Below, piece by piece: positions 40,360 through 51,216 of a stretch of 64,000 nt of DNA (its first letter is position 1; each line of letters starts with the position of its first letter). The position numbers and the translations under genes were made by a program. This stretch comes from Kitasatospora terrestris (GTDB lineage Bacteria > Actinomycetota > Actinomycetes > Streptomycetales > Streptomycetaceae). The stretch covers positions 6,138,001-6,202,000 of the forward strand of contig NZ_BAABIS010000001.1 in NCBI RefSeq assembly GCF_039542905.1, written 5' to 3'. A model generated the notes under the pieces. That model had not been told where the DNA came from and searched no databases. It was given only the letters and a program-made list of their open reading frames with translations.

Positions 40360-42447
40360 GTGACCACCACCAGCGAGACCGCACCCGCCAGCCCGTCGTC
40401 GGCGCCGCCCGTGCTCGACCGGCGGCAGCGCAACATCGTCTTCGGCACCATCATGCTCGGCATGCTGCTGGCTGCCCTGGACCAGACGATCGTCGGCACC
40501 GCGCTGCCGACGATCGTCGCTGACCTCGGTGGCGCCTCGCACATGTCCTGGGTGGTGACCTCGTACCTGCTGGCGGAGACCGTCACCACCGCACTGGTCG
40601 GGAAGTTCGGCGACCTGTTCGGCCGCAAGGTGGTCTTCCAGGTCTCGGCGATCGTCTTCATCACCGGCTCGTTCCTGTGCGGCCTGGCAACCAACATGTC
40701 CTTGCTGATCGCCTGGCGGGCGATGCAGGGCGTCGGTGCCGGCGGCCTGATGGTCACCTCGATGGCGCTGATCGCCGACGTCATCCCGCTGCGCGAGCGG
40801 GGCAAGTACCAGGGCGCGATCGGCGCGGTGTTCGGTGTGGCCACGGTGATCGGTCCGCTGCTGGGCGGCCTGTTCACCGACCACCTGACCTGGCGCTGGG
40901 CGTTCTACGTGAACGTGCCGATCGCGATCCTGGTGGTCATCGCGGCGGCCCGGAACATCCCGGCGGTGCGGTCGGTGGCCCGGCCGGTCATCGACTACCT
41001 GGGCATCACCCTCGTCGCGGTCGGCGCCAGCGCACTGATCCTGGCCACCAGTTGGGGCGGCAACGAGTACGCCTGGGGCTCGCCGGTGATCATCGGCCTG
41101 TTCGTGGTCGGCGTGCTCGCACTCGCGGCGTTCTGCTGGGCGGAGACCCGTGCGGCCGAGCCGATGCTGCCGATGCGGCTGTTCCGCAACCCGGTCTTCA
41201 CCGTCTGCTCCGTCCTCAGCTTCATCGTCGGCTTCGCGATGCTCGGCGCGATGACCTTCCTGCCGACCTTCCTGCAGTACGTCGACGGCGACTCGGCGAC
41301 CATCTCCGGCGTGCGCACCCTGCCGATGGTGATCGGCCTCCTGATCGCCTCGGTGTTCAGCGGCAACGTGGTCTCCAAGACCGGCCAGTACCGCTGGTTC
41401 CCGGTGGTCGGCTCGCTGGTCATGGCCCTCGGCCTCTACCTGCTCTCGCTGATGCGGGCCGGCACCAGCGCCTGGCTGGCCTCGCTGTACATGTTCGTGC
41501 TCGGCGTCGGCATCGGCCTGTGCATGCAGGTGTTGACCATCGCCGTGCAGAACACCGTGGACTACACGGACCTCGGCACCGCCACCTCCGGCGTCACCTT
41601 CTTCCGCACCCTCGGCAGCTCCTTCGGTACCGCCGTCTTCGGCACCATCTACGTCAACTCCCTCAAACCGAACCTCGCCCAGGGCGTCGCCGAGGCCGCC
41701 CGGACCACCGGCGCCGACCCGCGGGCACTCGCCGCCGCGGCACAGAGCCCGCAGGGCGTGCACGAGCTGCCGCCCGACCAGGCCGCCCCGATCATCGACG
41801 CGTACGCGGACTCCCTGCACACCGTCTTCCTGTGGACCGTCCCGGTGGCCCTGATCGGCTTCGTGGTGGCGCTCTTCCTCAAGCAGGTCAAGCTGCGCGA
41901 CACCGCCAGGGCCAGCTCCACCGACATGGGCGAGGGCTTCGCCCAGCCGACCTCCGGCGACTCCGCGCGGGTGCTGGAGCTGGCCGTCGGCAAGATCATC
42001 CGGCAGGTGGGCATGGACACCGCGCGCCGAGTGGTCGGATCCTCCGGCACCCGGCTGGACGTCGCCGGGGCCTGGGCGGTGATGCAGGTCGAGTTCTTCA
42101 CCCGAGCCGTGGGCCACGCCAACATCAACCTGATCGCGGCCCGCCGCCGCGTTCCCCCGGAGGTGCTGGAGCCGACGTTCACCCGGATGGTCCAGGAGGG
42201 CTACCTGAGCCGACAGAACGGTTTCTACGCCCACACCGAGGCCGGCGACCGGGAGGCCGCCGCGATCACCAAGGCCTGGTCGAACTGGCTGAACGAGCGG
42301 TTGGAGGAGGACCGGGGCCGTCCGCGCAGTGCCGAGCTGCGCGCCGCCGCCGACACCATCGCCAAGCGCCTGCTCGCCGAGGACCTCGCCGAGGGCCTGC
42401 CCGAGGACCACCCGGCCCGGGAGAACGCGGGCTCCGCGACCCGCTGA
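40360..42447 (+). CDS. DHA2-family MFS drug exporter with a C-terminal winged-helix-like domain
   Basis: 695 residues. Fourteen membrane segments span about residues 25-515: LDQTIVGTALPTI in helix 1, the loop GKFGDLFGRKVVF (motif A), and WRAMQGVGAGGLMVTSMALIADVIPLRERG. Such proteins expel drugs and cations with H+ exchange. After the last helix comes a soluble region of about 170 residues: SARVLELAVGKIIRQVGMDTARRV, then EFFTRAVGHANINLIAARRRVPPEVLEPTFTRMVQEGYLSRQNGFYAHTEAGDREAAAI. This is like a MarR-type winged helix. GTG 40360 is the only plausible codon before the first helix. It is divergent from the SigE-family sigma gene. Confidence 0.85.
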   Translation: MTTTSETAPASPSSAPPVLDRRQRNIVFGTIMLGMLLAALDQTIVGTALPTIVADLGGASHMSWVVTSYLLAETVTTALVGKFGDLFGRKVVFQVSAIVFITGSFLCGLATNMSLLIAWRAMQGVGAGGLMVTSMALIADVIPLRERGKYQGAIGAVFGVATVIGPLLGGLFTDHLTWRWAFYVNVPIAILVVIAAARNIPAVRSVARPVIDYLGITLVAVGASALILATSWGGNEYAWGSPVIIGLFVVGVLALAAFCWAETRAAEPMLPMRLFRNPVFTVCSVLSFIVGFAMLGAMTFLPTFLQYVDGDSATISGVRTLPMVIGLLIASVFSGNVVSKTGQYRWFPVVGSLVMALGLYLLSLMRAGTSAWLASLYMFVLGVGIGLCMQVLTIAVQNTVDYTDLGTATSGVTFFRTLGSSFGTAVFGTIYVNSLKPNLAQGVAEAARTTGADPRALAAAAQSPQGVHELPPDQAAPIIDAYADSLHTVFLWTVPVALIGFVVALFLKQVKLRDTARASSTDMGEGFAQPTSGDSARVLELAVGKIIRQVGMDTARRVVGSSGTRLDVAGAWAVMQVEFFTRAVGHANINLIAARRRVPPEVLEPTFTRMVQEGYLSRQNGFYAHTEAGDREAAAITKAWSNWLNERLEEDRGRPRSAELRAAADTIAKRLLAEDLAEGLPEDHPARENAGSATR

Positions 42448-42529
42448 TGCCCTCGACGGCACCGACCGCTTCGACCACTTCGACCGCACCGACCACTTCG
42501 ACGGAACCGGGACAGCGGGGGTACCGACA

Positions 42530-43531
42530 ATGACAGGGCTGCTGGTCTACGCCCCGGCTGCGATCTTCCTGGCGCTGTTCATCGGCGGGGTCCTGCGTGA
42601 CCCCCGGCGGTTCAGCAACGCCGTCCTGCTGGGGCTGACCGTCACCTTCACCGCCCTCGCCATGCTGGTCGAACTCGGCCGGGCCGACTCCGTCGCCGCC
42701 GAACTCGTCCTGGTCGCGATGGTGCTGCTACCCGCCGTCGGCACCCTGGTCCTGGCCGGACTGCTGATCGCCAACGGCGTGAAGATGATCCAGAAGGAGG
42801 GCCGCCGACTCGCCAACCTGCTGTCACTCCTCGCCGGCCTCGGCATCCTCGGCGTCGTCGGACTGCTGCTCGCCGCCACCCAGGCCGACTCGCACGCCCT
42901 GGTGGTCGCGGCCAGGACGGTCTTCCTGCTGGCCAGCTACCTCTCGTTCCTGTTCCTCTGCTTCATCGGCTACGGCTTCCTGTACGGTCGGCTCACCCCG
43001 CGCGAGGACGTCGACTACGTGGTGGTGCTCGGTGCGGGCCTGGCCGGCGGCGTCCGGGTCACCCCGCTGCTCGCCGGCCGGCTCGACCGTGGGCGACTGC
43101 TGTACGAGGCGCAGACGCTCCGCGGCCGGGCCCCGGTGATCATCGCCTCCGGTGGGAAGGGGCCCGATGAGGGGGTGCCGGAGTCCCACGCCATGGCCGA
43201 CTACCTCTTGGAGCGAGGCGTCCCCGACGACCGGATCGAGCGGGAGGACCGCTCGCGCAACACGGAGGAGAACCTCGCCTTCTCGCAGGTGATCATGGCT
43301 CGGGAGAAGCCGGACTACCTCTGCGTCGTGGTCACCAACAACTTCCACGCCTTCCGCGCCGCGCTGCTCGCACGCAAGGCGGGGATCAACGGCCAGGTGG
43401 TCGGTTCGCCGACCGCCGCGTACTTCTGGCCGAGCGCGACCATCCGGGAGTTCGTGGCGGTGTTCCTGGCATACCGGACGGTCAACCTCGGGGTCTGCGC
43501 CCTGCTGGTGCTGGCGGGTGTGCTCCCGTAG
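42530..43531 (+). CDS. YdcF/SanA-like DUF218 membrane protein
   Basis: 333 residues. About five hydrophobic helices fill residues 5-155. The C-terminal DUF218 domain contains YVVVLGAGLAGGVRVTPLLAGRLDRG, VIIASGGKGPDEGVPESHAMADYLLERGVPDDRIEREDRSRNTEENL, and VVVTNNFHAFRAALLARKAG. This family includes SanA, linked to envelope integrity. The exact reaction is not known. The ATG at 42530 has no strong ribosome site. The 82-base gap upstream has a repeated GACCACTTCGAC unit. Confidence 0.83.
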   Translation: MTGLLVYAPAAIFLALFIGGVLRDPRRFSNAVLLGLTVTFTALAMLVELGRADSVAAELVLVAMVLLPAVGTLVLAGLLIANGVKMIQKEGRRLANLLSLLAGLGILGVVGLLLAATQADSHALVVAARTVFLLASYLSFLFLCFIGYGFLYGRLTPREDVDYVVVLGAGLAGGVRVTPLLAGRLDRGRLLYEAQTLRGRAPVIIASGGKGPDEGVPESHAMADYLLERGVPDDRIEREDRSRNTEENLAFSQVIMAREKPDYLCVVVTNNFHAFRAALLARKAGINGQVVGSPTAAYFWPSATIREFVAVFLAYRTVNLGVCALLVLAGVLP

Positions 43532-43596
43532 CCCCGCCTTGACACGGTTGCCGGCGGTGCCTATGCCGGAGAGGAGGGCTGAGGAGGCGGACGGCG

Positions 43597-44190
43597 ATGA
43601 CCGACCCCGGTGGTGATCGGATCGAACGGCTGCTGGCCGAGCGGACGGCGGACCTGCAACGCCTGCAGGCGGAGTTCGCGAACTACCGCAAGCGAGTCCA
43701 CCGGGACCGGCTCGTGGTGGGCGAGGCCGCCGTCGCCAACGTGCTGGCCGGGCTGCTGCCGGTGCTCGACGCCTTGGACGCCGCCCGCGCCCAGGGCCGC
43801 CTCACCGGTGGGCTGCGCGCCGTCGCCGAACTGCTGGAGAGCCGGCTCGGCGCGCTCGGGCTGGAGTCCGTCGGTGAGCCCGGTGATCCGTTCGACCCGA
43901 CCTGCCACGACGCGGTGGACCGGGCGCCCGGTGACACCGGCACCGCTGTGCCGGGAGCCGGACCGGTCTGCGCCGAGATCGTCCGCACCGGCTACCGGGT
44001 CGGCGGCCACCTGCTGCGCCCCGCCGAGGTGGTCGTCACCCAGCCGCTCTCCTCGCCGCCCCCGCCGGGGAGCCCGCCCGGCAGCCCGCCAGCGACCCCG
44101 CCCACAGGGAGTCCGTCCGGGAGTCCGCCACCCGCGACCAGGCCACCCGCGACCCGGCCACCGCCGGACACTGCTCCGTCCGAGAGCTGA
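43597..44190 (+). CDS. Orphan GrpE-like nucleotide exchange factor
   Basis: 197 residues. IERLLAERTADLQRLQAEFANYRKRVHRDR gives the GrpE coiled coil, and then VLAGLLPVLDALDAARAQGRLTGGLRAVAELLESRLGALGLESV and GYRVGGHLLRPAEVVVTQP give the beta domain. It lacks the long acidic N-terminal arm of canonical GrpE, and dnaK/dnaJ are not nearby. The C-terminal 45 residues are Pro/Ser/Thr-rich (PPPPGSPPGSPPATPPTGSP). It may serve a second Hsp70. ATG 43597. Confidence 0.83.
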   Translation: MTDPGGDRIERLLAERTADLQRLQAEFANYRKRVHRDRLVVGEAAVANVLAGLLPVLDALDAARAQGRLTGGLRAVAELLESRLGALGLESVGEPGDPFDPTCHDAVDRAPGDTGTAVPGAGPVCAEIVRTGYRVGGHLLRPAEVVVTQPLSSPPPPGSPPGSPPATPPTGSPSGSPPPATRPPATRPPPDTAPSES

Positions 44191-44271
44191 CCGACAGGGC
44201 GGCGGCGGGCCGCGCCTAGACTCGCGGCGGTCGGGCAGAGTCGCGAGCCGGCGGACGAGGGGAGTCGTGGG

Positions 44272-44811
44272 GTGGACGCGCAGCGTGAGCCGTTCCTGTA
44301 CATCGTGGTGTGTGCGGCGGGGGTGGCTGCGGAGGTGTCGGAGCTGATCGAGACGGCCAGGGGCCGAGGCTGGCGGGTGGGGGTGGTGGCGACGCCGAAT
44401 TCCCTGGCGATCGTCGACCGGGCGGCGCTGGAGGCGCAGACCGGTCTGCCGGTGCGCTGCGAGTGGCGGGCGCCGGGAGCGTCGCGGCCGCTGCCGCCGC
44501 CGGACGCGATCGCGGTGGCTCCGGCGACGTTCAACACGGTCAACAAGTGGGCGGCGGGCATCGCGGACACCCTGGCGCTGGCGATCCTGTGCGAGGCGTA
44601 CGGACTGGGTGTTCCGACGGCGGTGCATCCGAGGGTGAACGCCGCGCTGGCCGCCCATCCGGCGTACCGGGCGGCGGTCGAGCGGCTGTCCGGGATGGGT
44701 GTTCGCTTCCCGGCGGAGGAGCAGGCACGACCACGGGCGGCCGCGGACGACGACGCGCCCTTCGAGTGGGGCACCGTGCTCGATCTGCTGGGTCCGCCGC
44801 GGCTGCGCTGA
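44272..44811 (+). CDS. Flavoprotein (phosphopantothenoylcysteine decarboxylase-like fold)
   Basis: 179 residues: FLYIVVCAAGVAAEVSELIETARGRGW at the start is the flavodoxin-like phosphate loop, and PPDAIAVAPATFNTVNKWAAGIADTLALAILCEAYGLGVPTAVHPRVNAALAAHPAYRAAVERLSGMG gives the PASANT-like region of the HFCD (homo-oligomeric flavin Cys decarboxylase) family. The His in the first helix that marks CoaC is not visible, so the reaction is unknown. TAGACT (44217-44222) and GAGGGGAG before the GTG support the start. It ends 100 bases before a convergent gene. Confidence 0.78.
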   Translation: MDAQREPFLYIVVCAAGVAAEVSELIETARGRGWRVGVVATPNSLAIVDRAALEAQTGLPVRCEWRAPGASRPLPPPDAIAVAPATFNTVNKWAAGIADTLALAILCEAYGLGVPTAVHPRVNAALAAHPAYRAAVERLSGMGVRFPAEEQARPRAAADDDAPFEWGTVLDLLGPPRLR

Positions 44812-44911
44812 TCGTCGGTCGGTCGAGTCGGTCGATCGCCACCCGGCCGCCCGGCGAGCAGCCCGGCCGCCCGGCGAGTAGACCGGCCGGCCGGCCACCC
44901 GGCCGGACGCC

Positions 44912-46414
44912 TCAGGTCCGGAGGCCGGTGAGGAGGGCGAGCGGGTCGGCGTCGAGGTGGAAGGTGTGGCGCAGTGCCCGCCGGGCGGCGTGCAGTCCGG
45001 ACATGCCGTGGACGCCGGGGCCGGGCGGGGTGGAGGCCGAGCACAGGTACAGCCCGGGGAGCGGGGTGCGGTAGGGGTCGAGTGCGGGGCGTGGCCGGAA
45101 CACGGTCTGGCGCAGGGTCATGGCGCCGGCGCTGATGTCCCCGCCGACGTAGTTGGCGTTGTACCGGGCCAGGTCGGCTGCGGTGGTGGTGTGCCGGGCG
45201 AGGACCAGGTCGCGGAAGCCGGGGGCGAAGCGCTCGACCTGGGCGGTGACGGCGTCGGCGACGTCCAGGGTGGATCCGTGCGGGACGTGCGCGTAGGTGT
45301 AGAGGGTGTGGCGGCCGGCGGGGGCGCGGGTGGTGTCCACGATGCCGGGCTGGACGGCGAGCACGTACGGGCGCTCGGGGTGCCGGCCGGCGGCGACCTC
45401 GCGTTCGACGGCGAGGGTCTCCTCCTGGGTGCCGGACAGGTGCAGGGTGCCGGCGTACGCGCAGTCGGGGTCGGTCCACGGGACGGGTCCGGAGAGCGCG
45501 AAGTCGACCTTGCAGGCGCCCGCGCCGTAGCGGAAGGCGCGCAGCTGCCGGGCGTGGCGTTCGGGCAGGGCGGGACCGGCGATGCGGAGCAGCCCGGCGG
45601 GGCTGGTGTCGAGCAGGACGGCGCGGGCCCGGGGCAGGTCGGTGAGCCGGCCGATCGGCCGACCGGTGTGGATCCGGCCGCCGAGCCGGGTGAGTTCGGC
45701 GGTCATGGCGTCGGCGATGGCCTGGCTGCCGCCGCGCGGGACGGGCCAGCCGACGGCGTGTCCGAGGGTGGCGAGCAGCAGCCCGGCGCCTGCCGCGGGG
45801 AGGGTGCGAGGCGGCTGGATCGCGTGGGCGGCGACGCCGGCGAGCAGGGCGCGGGCGGCGGGTTCGCGGAACCGGGCGGTCCAGGCGGGGGTGCCGAACT
45901 CGGCGACCCGCAGCAGCAGCCGCAGTGCGGTGAGCGGTTTCGTGAGCGGCGTCGTGGGTGGGGTCCGTTGGTCGGAGAGGGCGGTGTCGACCAGGTCCGG
46001 CCAGTGGTCGACGAGGGGGCCGAAGACCGCGCGCCACGCCCGGCCGTCCCGGCCGAGGCCGGCGGCGGTCCGGTCCAGGTCGCGCCAGGCGACGGCGGCC
46101 GGCCGACCGTCCAGCGGCTGGGCGAAGGCGGCTGCGGGTTGCAACAGCTCGACCCGGTCGGCGAGGCCGAAGGCCCGGTAGAACGGCGAGGCGAGGGCCA
46201 TCGGGTGGGCGACCGAGCAGAGGTCGTGGCGGTAGCCGGGGAGGGTGGTTTCGGCGGTCCGGGTACCGCCGCCCGGGGTGTCGGCGGCCTCGTACACCTC
46301 GACCCGCAGGCCTGCGGCGGCGAGGGCCAGGGCGGCGGCCAGCCCGTTCGGGCCGGAGCCGACCACCACCGCGTCGGTCTCCCCGTTGGACCGTTCGCCG
46401 AGCCCAGCTGTCAC
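44912..46414 (-). CDS. CrtI-like NAD(P)/FAD-dependent oxidoreductase
   Basis: 500 residues. The FAD motif VVGSGPNGLAAALALAAAGLRVEVYEAADTPGGGTRT is at residues 16-52, and the end reads GLYLCSASTPPGPGVHGMSGLHAARRAL, the phytoene desaturase-type C-terminus. No carotenoid gene is nearby, so the substrate is unknown. GTG 46414 follows GGAGGT by six bases. It is convergent to the flavoprotein gene. Confidence 0.82.
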   Translation of the reverse strand: MTAGLGERSNGETDAVVVGSGPNGLAAALALAAAGLRVEVYEAADTPGGGTRTAETTLPGYRHDLCSVAHPMALASPFYRAFGLADRVELLQPAAAFAQPLDGRPAAVAWRDLDRTAAGLGRDGRAWRAVFGPLVDHWPDLVDTALSDQRTPPTTPLTKPLTALRLLLRVAEFGTPAWTARFREPAARALLAGVAAHAIQPPRTLPAAGAGLLLATLGHAVGWPVPRGGSQAIADAMTAELTRLGGRIHTGRPIGRLTDLPRARAVLLDTSPAGLLRIAGPALPERHARQLRAFRYGAGACKVDFALSGPVPWTDPDCAYAGTLHLSGTQEETLAVEREVAAGRHPERPYVLAVQPGIVDTTRAPAGRHTLYTYAHVPHGSTLDVADAVTAQVERFAPGFRDLVLARHTTTAADLARYNANYVGGDISAGAMTLRQTVFRPRPALDPYRTPLPGLYLCSASTPPGPGVHGMSGLHAARRALRHTFHLDADPLALLTGLRT

Positions 46415-46701
46415 CGCGGCACCTCCGCCGTCGCGCCTCGTACGAGAAGCATTCCACGCCCTCGCCACCGTCCGACGGCAAGGGCGCGGAAGGACGCGGA
46501 GGAGGGCGCGGAAGGGCGCGGAGTGACGCGACGAGGGCCTGGAAGGCGAGGCAAGCACGCGGCGAGTGCGGGGAAGCACGCGGCGAGTGCGGGGAAGCAC
46601 GCGGCGAGTGCGGGGACGGGCGCGCCTGCGCCTGTGGCGACGGCCCGACGACGGCCCGACGACGGCCCGGGGGCCCGGGGGCCGACGGCGGGCCGTAGCG
46701 G
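46415..46701. repeat. Gap with 21-bp and 11-bp tandem repeats
   Basis: 287 bases between the SPFH stop and the CrtI-like start. GGAAGCACGCGGCGAGTGCGG-type units of 21 bp occur three times in a row (46551-46613). GACGGCCCGAC of 11 bp occurs three times (46639-46670). No gene is seen. Confidence 0.8.
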
Positions 46702-47595
46702 TCAGCGCTTGGTGGAGTCGACGATCACCGGGGTGCCGCCGCTGCCGCAGGGGCTTGCGTACACCGGGTTCTTCTCGGCGGCGGCCTTGAAGGCCTCGAT
46801 GCACTGGCTGAGCAGCAGCTTGTCGGTCAGCGAGCCGGCGATCGCCGCGTTGGCGGCGGCGGTGGAGTCGGCGTCGATCTTCCGCTTCTCGGCCTCCGCC
46901 TTGGCGGTGCGGACGGCGGCCTCGGCCTGGGCGGTGGCCTGGTCCTGCTGGATCTTCGCCTCGATCGCGTGCTGCAGGCTGTCGCTGGGCTTGACGTTGC
47001 GCAGGTTGACGCCGTTGACCAGGATGCCGCGCGGGGCGAGCCGGTCGGTGATCTGCTTCTCGATCTCGGCGGCGATGGCCTCGCGCTGGGAGGTGTACCC
47101 CTCGACGCCGGTGTGCTTGGCGAAGACGTTGCGGACGATCTCGCGGCTGTCGGGCTGGACCAGCCGCTGCTGCACCGCCTCGGCGCTGCCGGCGAGCTTG
47201 TACAGGGCGAGGGTGTGCTGCGGGTCGATCGACCACTTCACGGTGAGGTCGGCGTAGAGCACGCCGCCCTCGGAGGAGCGGACCTCGACCGTGTCGTTGC
47301 CGTTCAGGTTCAGGTCGGACGGGCGGGTGGAGAAGCTCGTCACGTCGGTGAGCGGGGACTTCAGGTGCAGCCCGGGCTGCCAGGTGCCGCCGATCTTGCC
47401 GAGCGTGGTGGGCACGGCGACCTCGTACGGCTCCACCACGTGGACGAAGGTGGTCACGCCGAGCAGGACGCCCAGCACGCCGGTCAGGATGCCGCCGGCG
47501 GTTGCCGCCCGACCCCGGACCGCGCCGCGGCGCCGGAGCACCATGACGACCAGGCCGGCGGCCAGCAGCAGGAGGGAGATGAAGAGCATCGTCAC
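46702..47595 (-). CDS. SPFH/band 7 (prohibitin-like) membrane protein
   Basis: 297 residues. An N-terminal hydrophobic stretch with two helices (residues 1-20 and 33-55) precedes a band 7 domain: VVEPYEVAVPTTLGKIGGTWQPGLHLKSPL, ALYKLAGSAEAVQQRLV, SQREAIAAEIEKQITDRLAPRGILVNGVNLRNVKPSDSLQHAIEAKI. An alanine-rich coiled coil (QDQATAQAEAAVRTAKAEAEKRKI) follows. Such proteins form rings or scaffolds in membrane microdomains. Start by GTG 47595 or ATG 47589, only two codons apart. Confidence 0.87.
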   Translation of the reverse strand: MTMLFISLLLLAAGLVVMVLRRRGAVRGRAATAGGILTGVLGVLLGVTTFVHVVEPYEVAVPTTLGKIGGTWQPGLHLKSPLTDVTSFSTRPSDLNLNGNDTVEVRSSEGGVLYADLTVKWSIDPQHTLALYKLAGSAEAVQQRLVQPDSREIVRNVFAKHTGVEGYTSQREAIAAEIEKQITDRLAPRGILVNGVNLRNVKPSDSLQHAIEAKIQQDQATAQAEAAVRTAKAEAEKRKIDADSTAAANAAIAGSLTDKLLLSQCIEAFKAAAEKNPVYASPCGSGGTPVIVDSTKR

Positions 47596-47696
47596 GTCTT
47601 TCGGACTCTTGTTATCAGATGCTCGGAGCGTAGGAGTCGGGTGTGACCTCAGGGGGTGGGTTCAGCCTCTCTTCAGTGAAGTCAGTGACAGCCGGA

Positions 47697-47718
47697 CCTG
47701 GTTAGATCGGCAACCAGG
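47697..47718 (+). promoter_or_regulatory. Operator-like inverted repeat before the UvrA-like gene
   Basis: Arms CCTGGTT (47697-47703) and AACCAGG (47712-47718) are 7 bp with an 8-base core. A TTAGAT/TAGATC -10-like sequence overlaps the core, so a bound protein could cover the promoter. The ATG is 23 bases further on. Confidence 0.45.
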
Positions 47719-47740
47719 GCGAGGACGAGAGGGAGACACG

Positions 47741-50104
<2,364 letters not shown>

Positions 50105-50242
50105 GCGCCGGGCCCCCCGGCCCTCGGCCCCCGCCGACTGCCCACCGGCCGACGCCCACCGGCCGACGCCCCCCGCCGACCGCCCACCCGGCCGACGCCC
50201 CCAGCCGAAGCCCGCCGACGCCCCCCCGTCGACCGCCCCCGC

Positions 50243-51154
50243 CTACCGCCCCGCGTGCGCGGTCGTGGTGGCGCGGAGGCGGTGGTAGGCGGGGGCGTCG
50301 AACCGGCCGGCCCGCGGGGCGAGCACGGTGGCGGCGGAGAGGGCCACCGCGTCGGGCAGGATCGCCTGCCAGCCGGCGCCGCCGAGCAGGCCCGCGGCCA
50401 GCGCGGCGACCACGGAGTCGCCGGCGCCGGTGGGGTTGCCGGTGACGGCGGCGGGCGGTGCGCAGCGCCAGGCGCCCTCGGGGTCGACGGCGAGCAGCCC
50501 GTCCGGTCCGAGGGAGGCCAGGACGGCGCCGGCGCCGCGTTCGAGCAGGGCGGCGGCGGCCGCGGCCGGGTCGGTGAGGCCGGTGGCGGCGGCCAGTTCG
50601 GCGGCGTTCGGCTTGACCACGGTCGGGCCGGCGGCGAGCGCGGCGGTGAGGGCGGGGCCGTCCGCGTCGAGGACGCAGGGCACCTCGGCCCGCCGCGCCA
50701 GGGCCACCAGCTGCGCGTACCCGTCGGCCGGTACGCCGCGCGGCAGGCTGCCGGACAGCACCAGGACGCCCACCCCGGGCAGCAGCCGCCCGACCTCGCG
50801 GCACAGCCGCTGCCACTCGGCGTCCGTCAGTTCCGGACCGGCCTCGTTGAGCATGGTGGCGTCGGTCTCGTCGACCACGGCGACGGTCCGGCGGGTCTCG
50901 CCGGCGATCCGCACCGCGTGGTACCGCAGCCCGGCCGCCCGCAGGTCGGCCTCGACCGCGTCGCCCGTCGCGCCGCCGAGCGGCAGGACGCACTGCGCCT
51001 CCCGGCCCAGCGCGCTCAGCACCCGGGCGACGTTCACCCCCTTGCCGCCGGCCTGGGCGGCGACCTCGGCCACCCGGTGGCTGCGGTGCGGCCGGAACCC
51101 GGGCACCGCGTACGTGACGTCCAGGGCCGGGTTGGGGGTGACGGTCAGGATCAC
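50243..51154 (-). CDS. fruK: PfkB-family sugar-phosphate kinase (1-phosphofructokinase-like)
   Basis: 303 residues. MILTVTPNPALDVTY at the start, AGGKGVNVARVLSALG near 35-50, and GNPTGAGDSVVAALAAGLL near 240-258 with the catalytic Asp give the 1-phosphofructokinase/tagatose-6-phosphate kinase pattern. It phosphorylates fructose-1-phosphate or tagatose-6-phosphate with ATP. Neither a PTS permease nor a DeoR regulator is nearby, so the sugar is inferred from the motif only. A long inverted repeat immediately upstream is a candidate operator. Confidence 0.8.
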   Translation of the reverse strand: MILTVTPNPALDVTYAVPGFRPHRSHRVAEVAAQAGGKGVNVARVLSALGREAQCVLPLGGATGDAVEADLRAAGLRYHAVRIAGETRRTVAVVDETDATMLNEAGPELTDAEWQRLCREVGRLLPGVGVLVLSGSLPRGVPADGYAQLVALARRAEVPCVLDADGPALTAALAAGPTVVKPNAAELAAATGLTDPAAAAAALLERGAGAVLASLGPDGLLAVDPEGAWRCAPPAAVTGNPTGAGDSVVAALAAGLLGGAGWQAILPDAVALSAATVLAPRAGRFDAPAYHRLRATTTAHAGR

Positions 51155-51168
51155 GACGACAGGCTCCC

Positions 51169-51216
51169 ATGATTGAATGCGCTCGAAAATAACTCGTTCT
51201 GCGCAGATTCAATCAT
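51169..51216. promoter_or_regulatory. Perfect inverted repeat upstream of the PfkB kinase
   Basis: ATGATTGAAT (51169-51178) and ATTCAATCAT (51207-51216) are exact 10-bp inverted arms separated by 28 bases that are AT-rich for this genome. The left arm is 14 bases from the kinase ATG (minus strand); the right arm abuts the fpg stop codon. Paired half sites of this kind suit a DeoR-type repressor; this is inference. Confidence 0.6.

Noticed and set aside
46551..46613. Three-copy 21-bp repeat considered as a CRISPR array
   Set aside because: Units are directly adjacent with no spacers and no cas genes are near.
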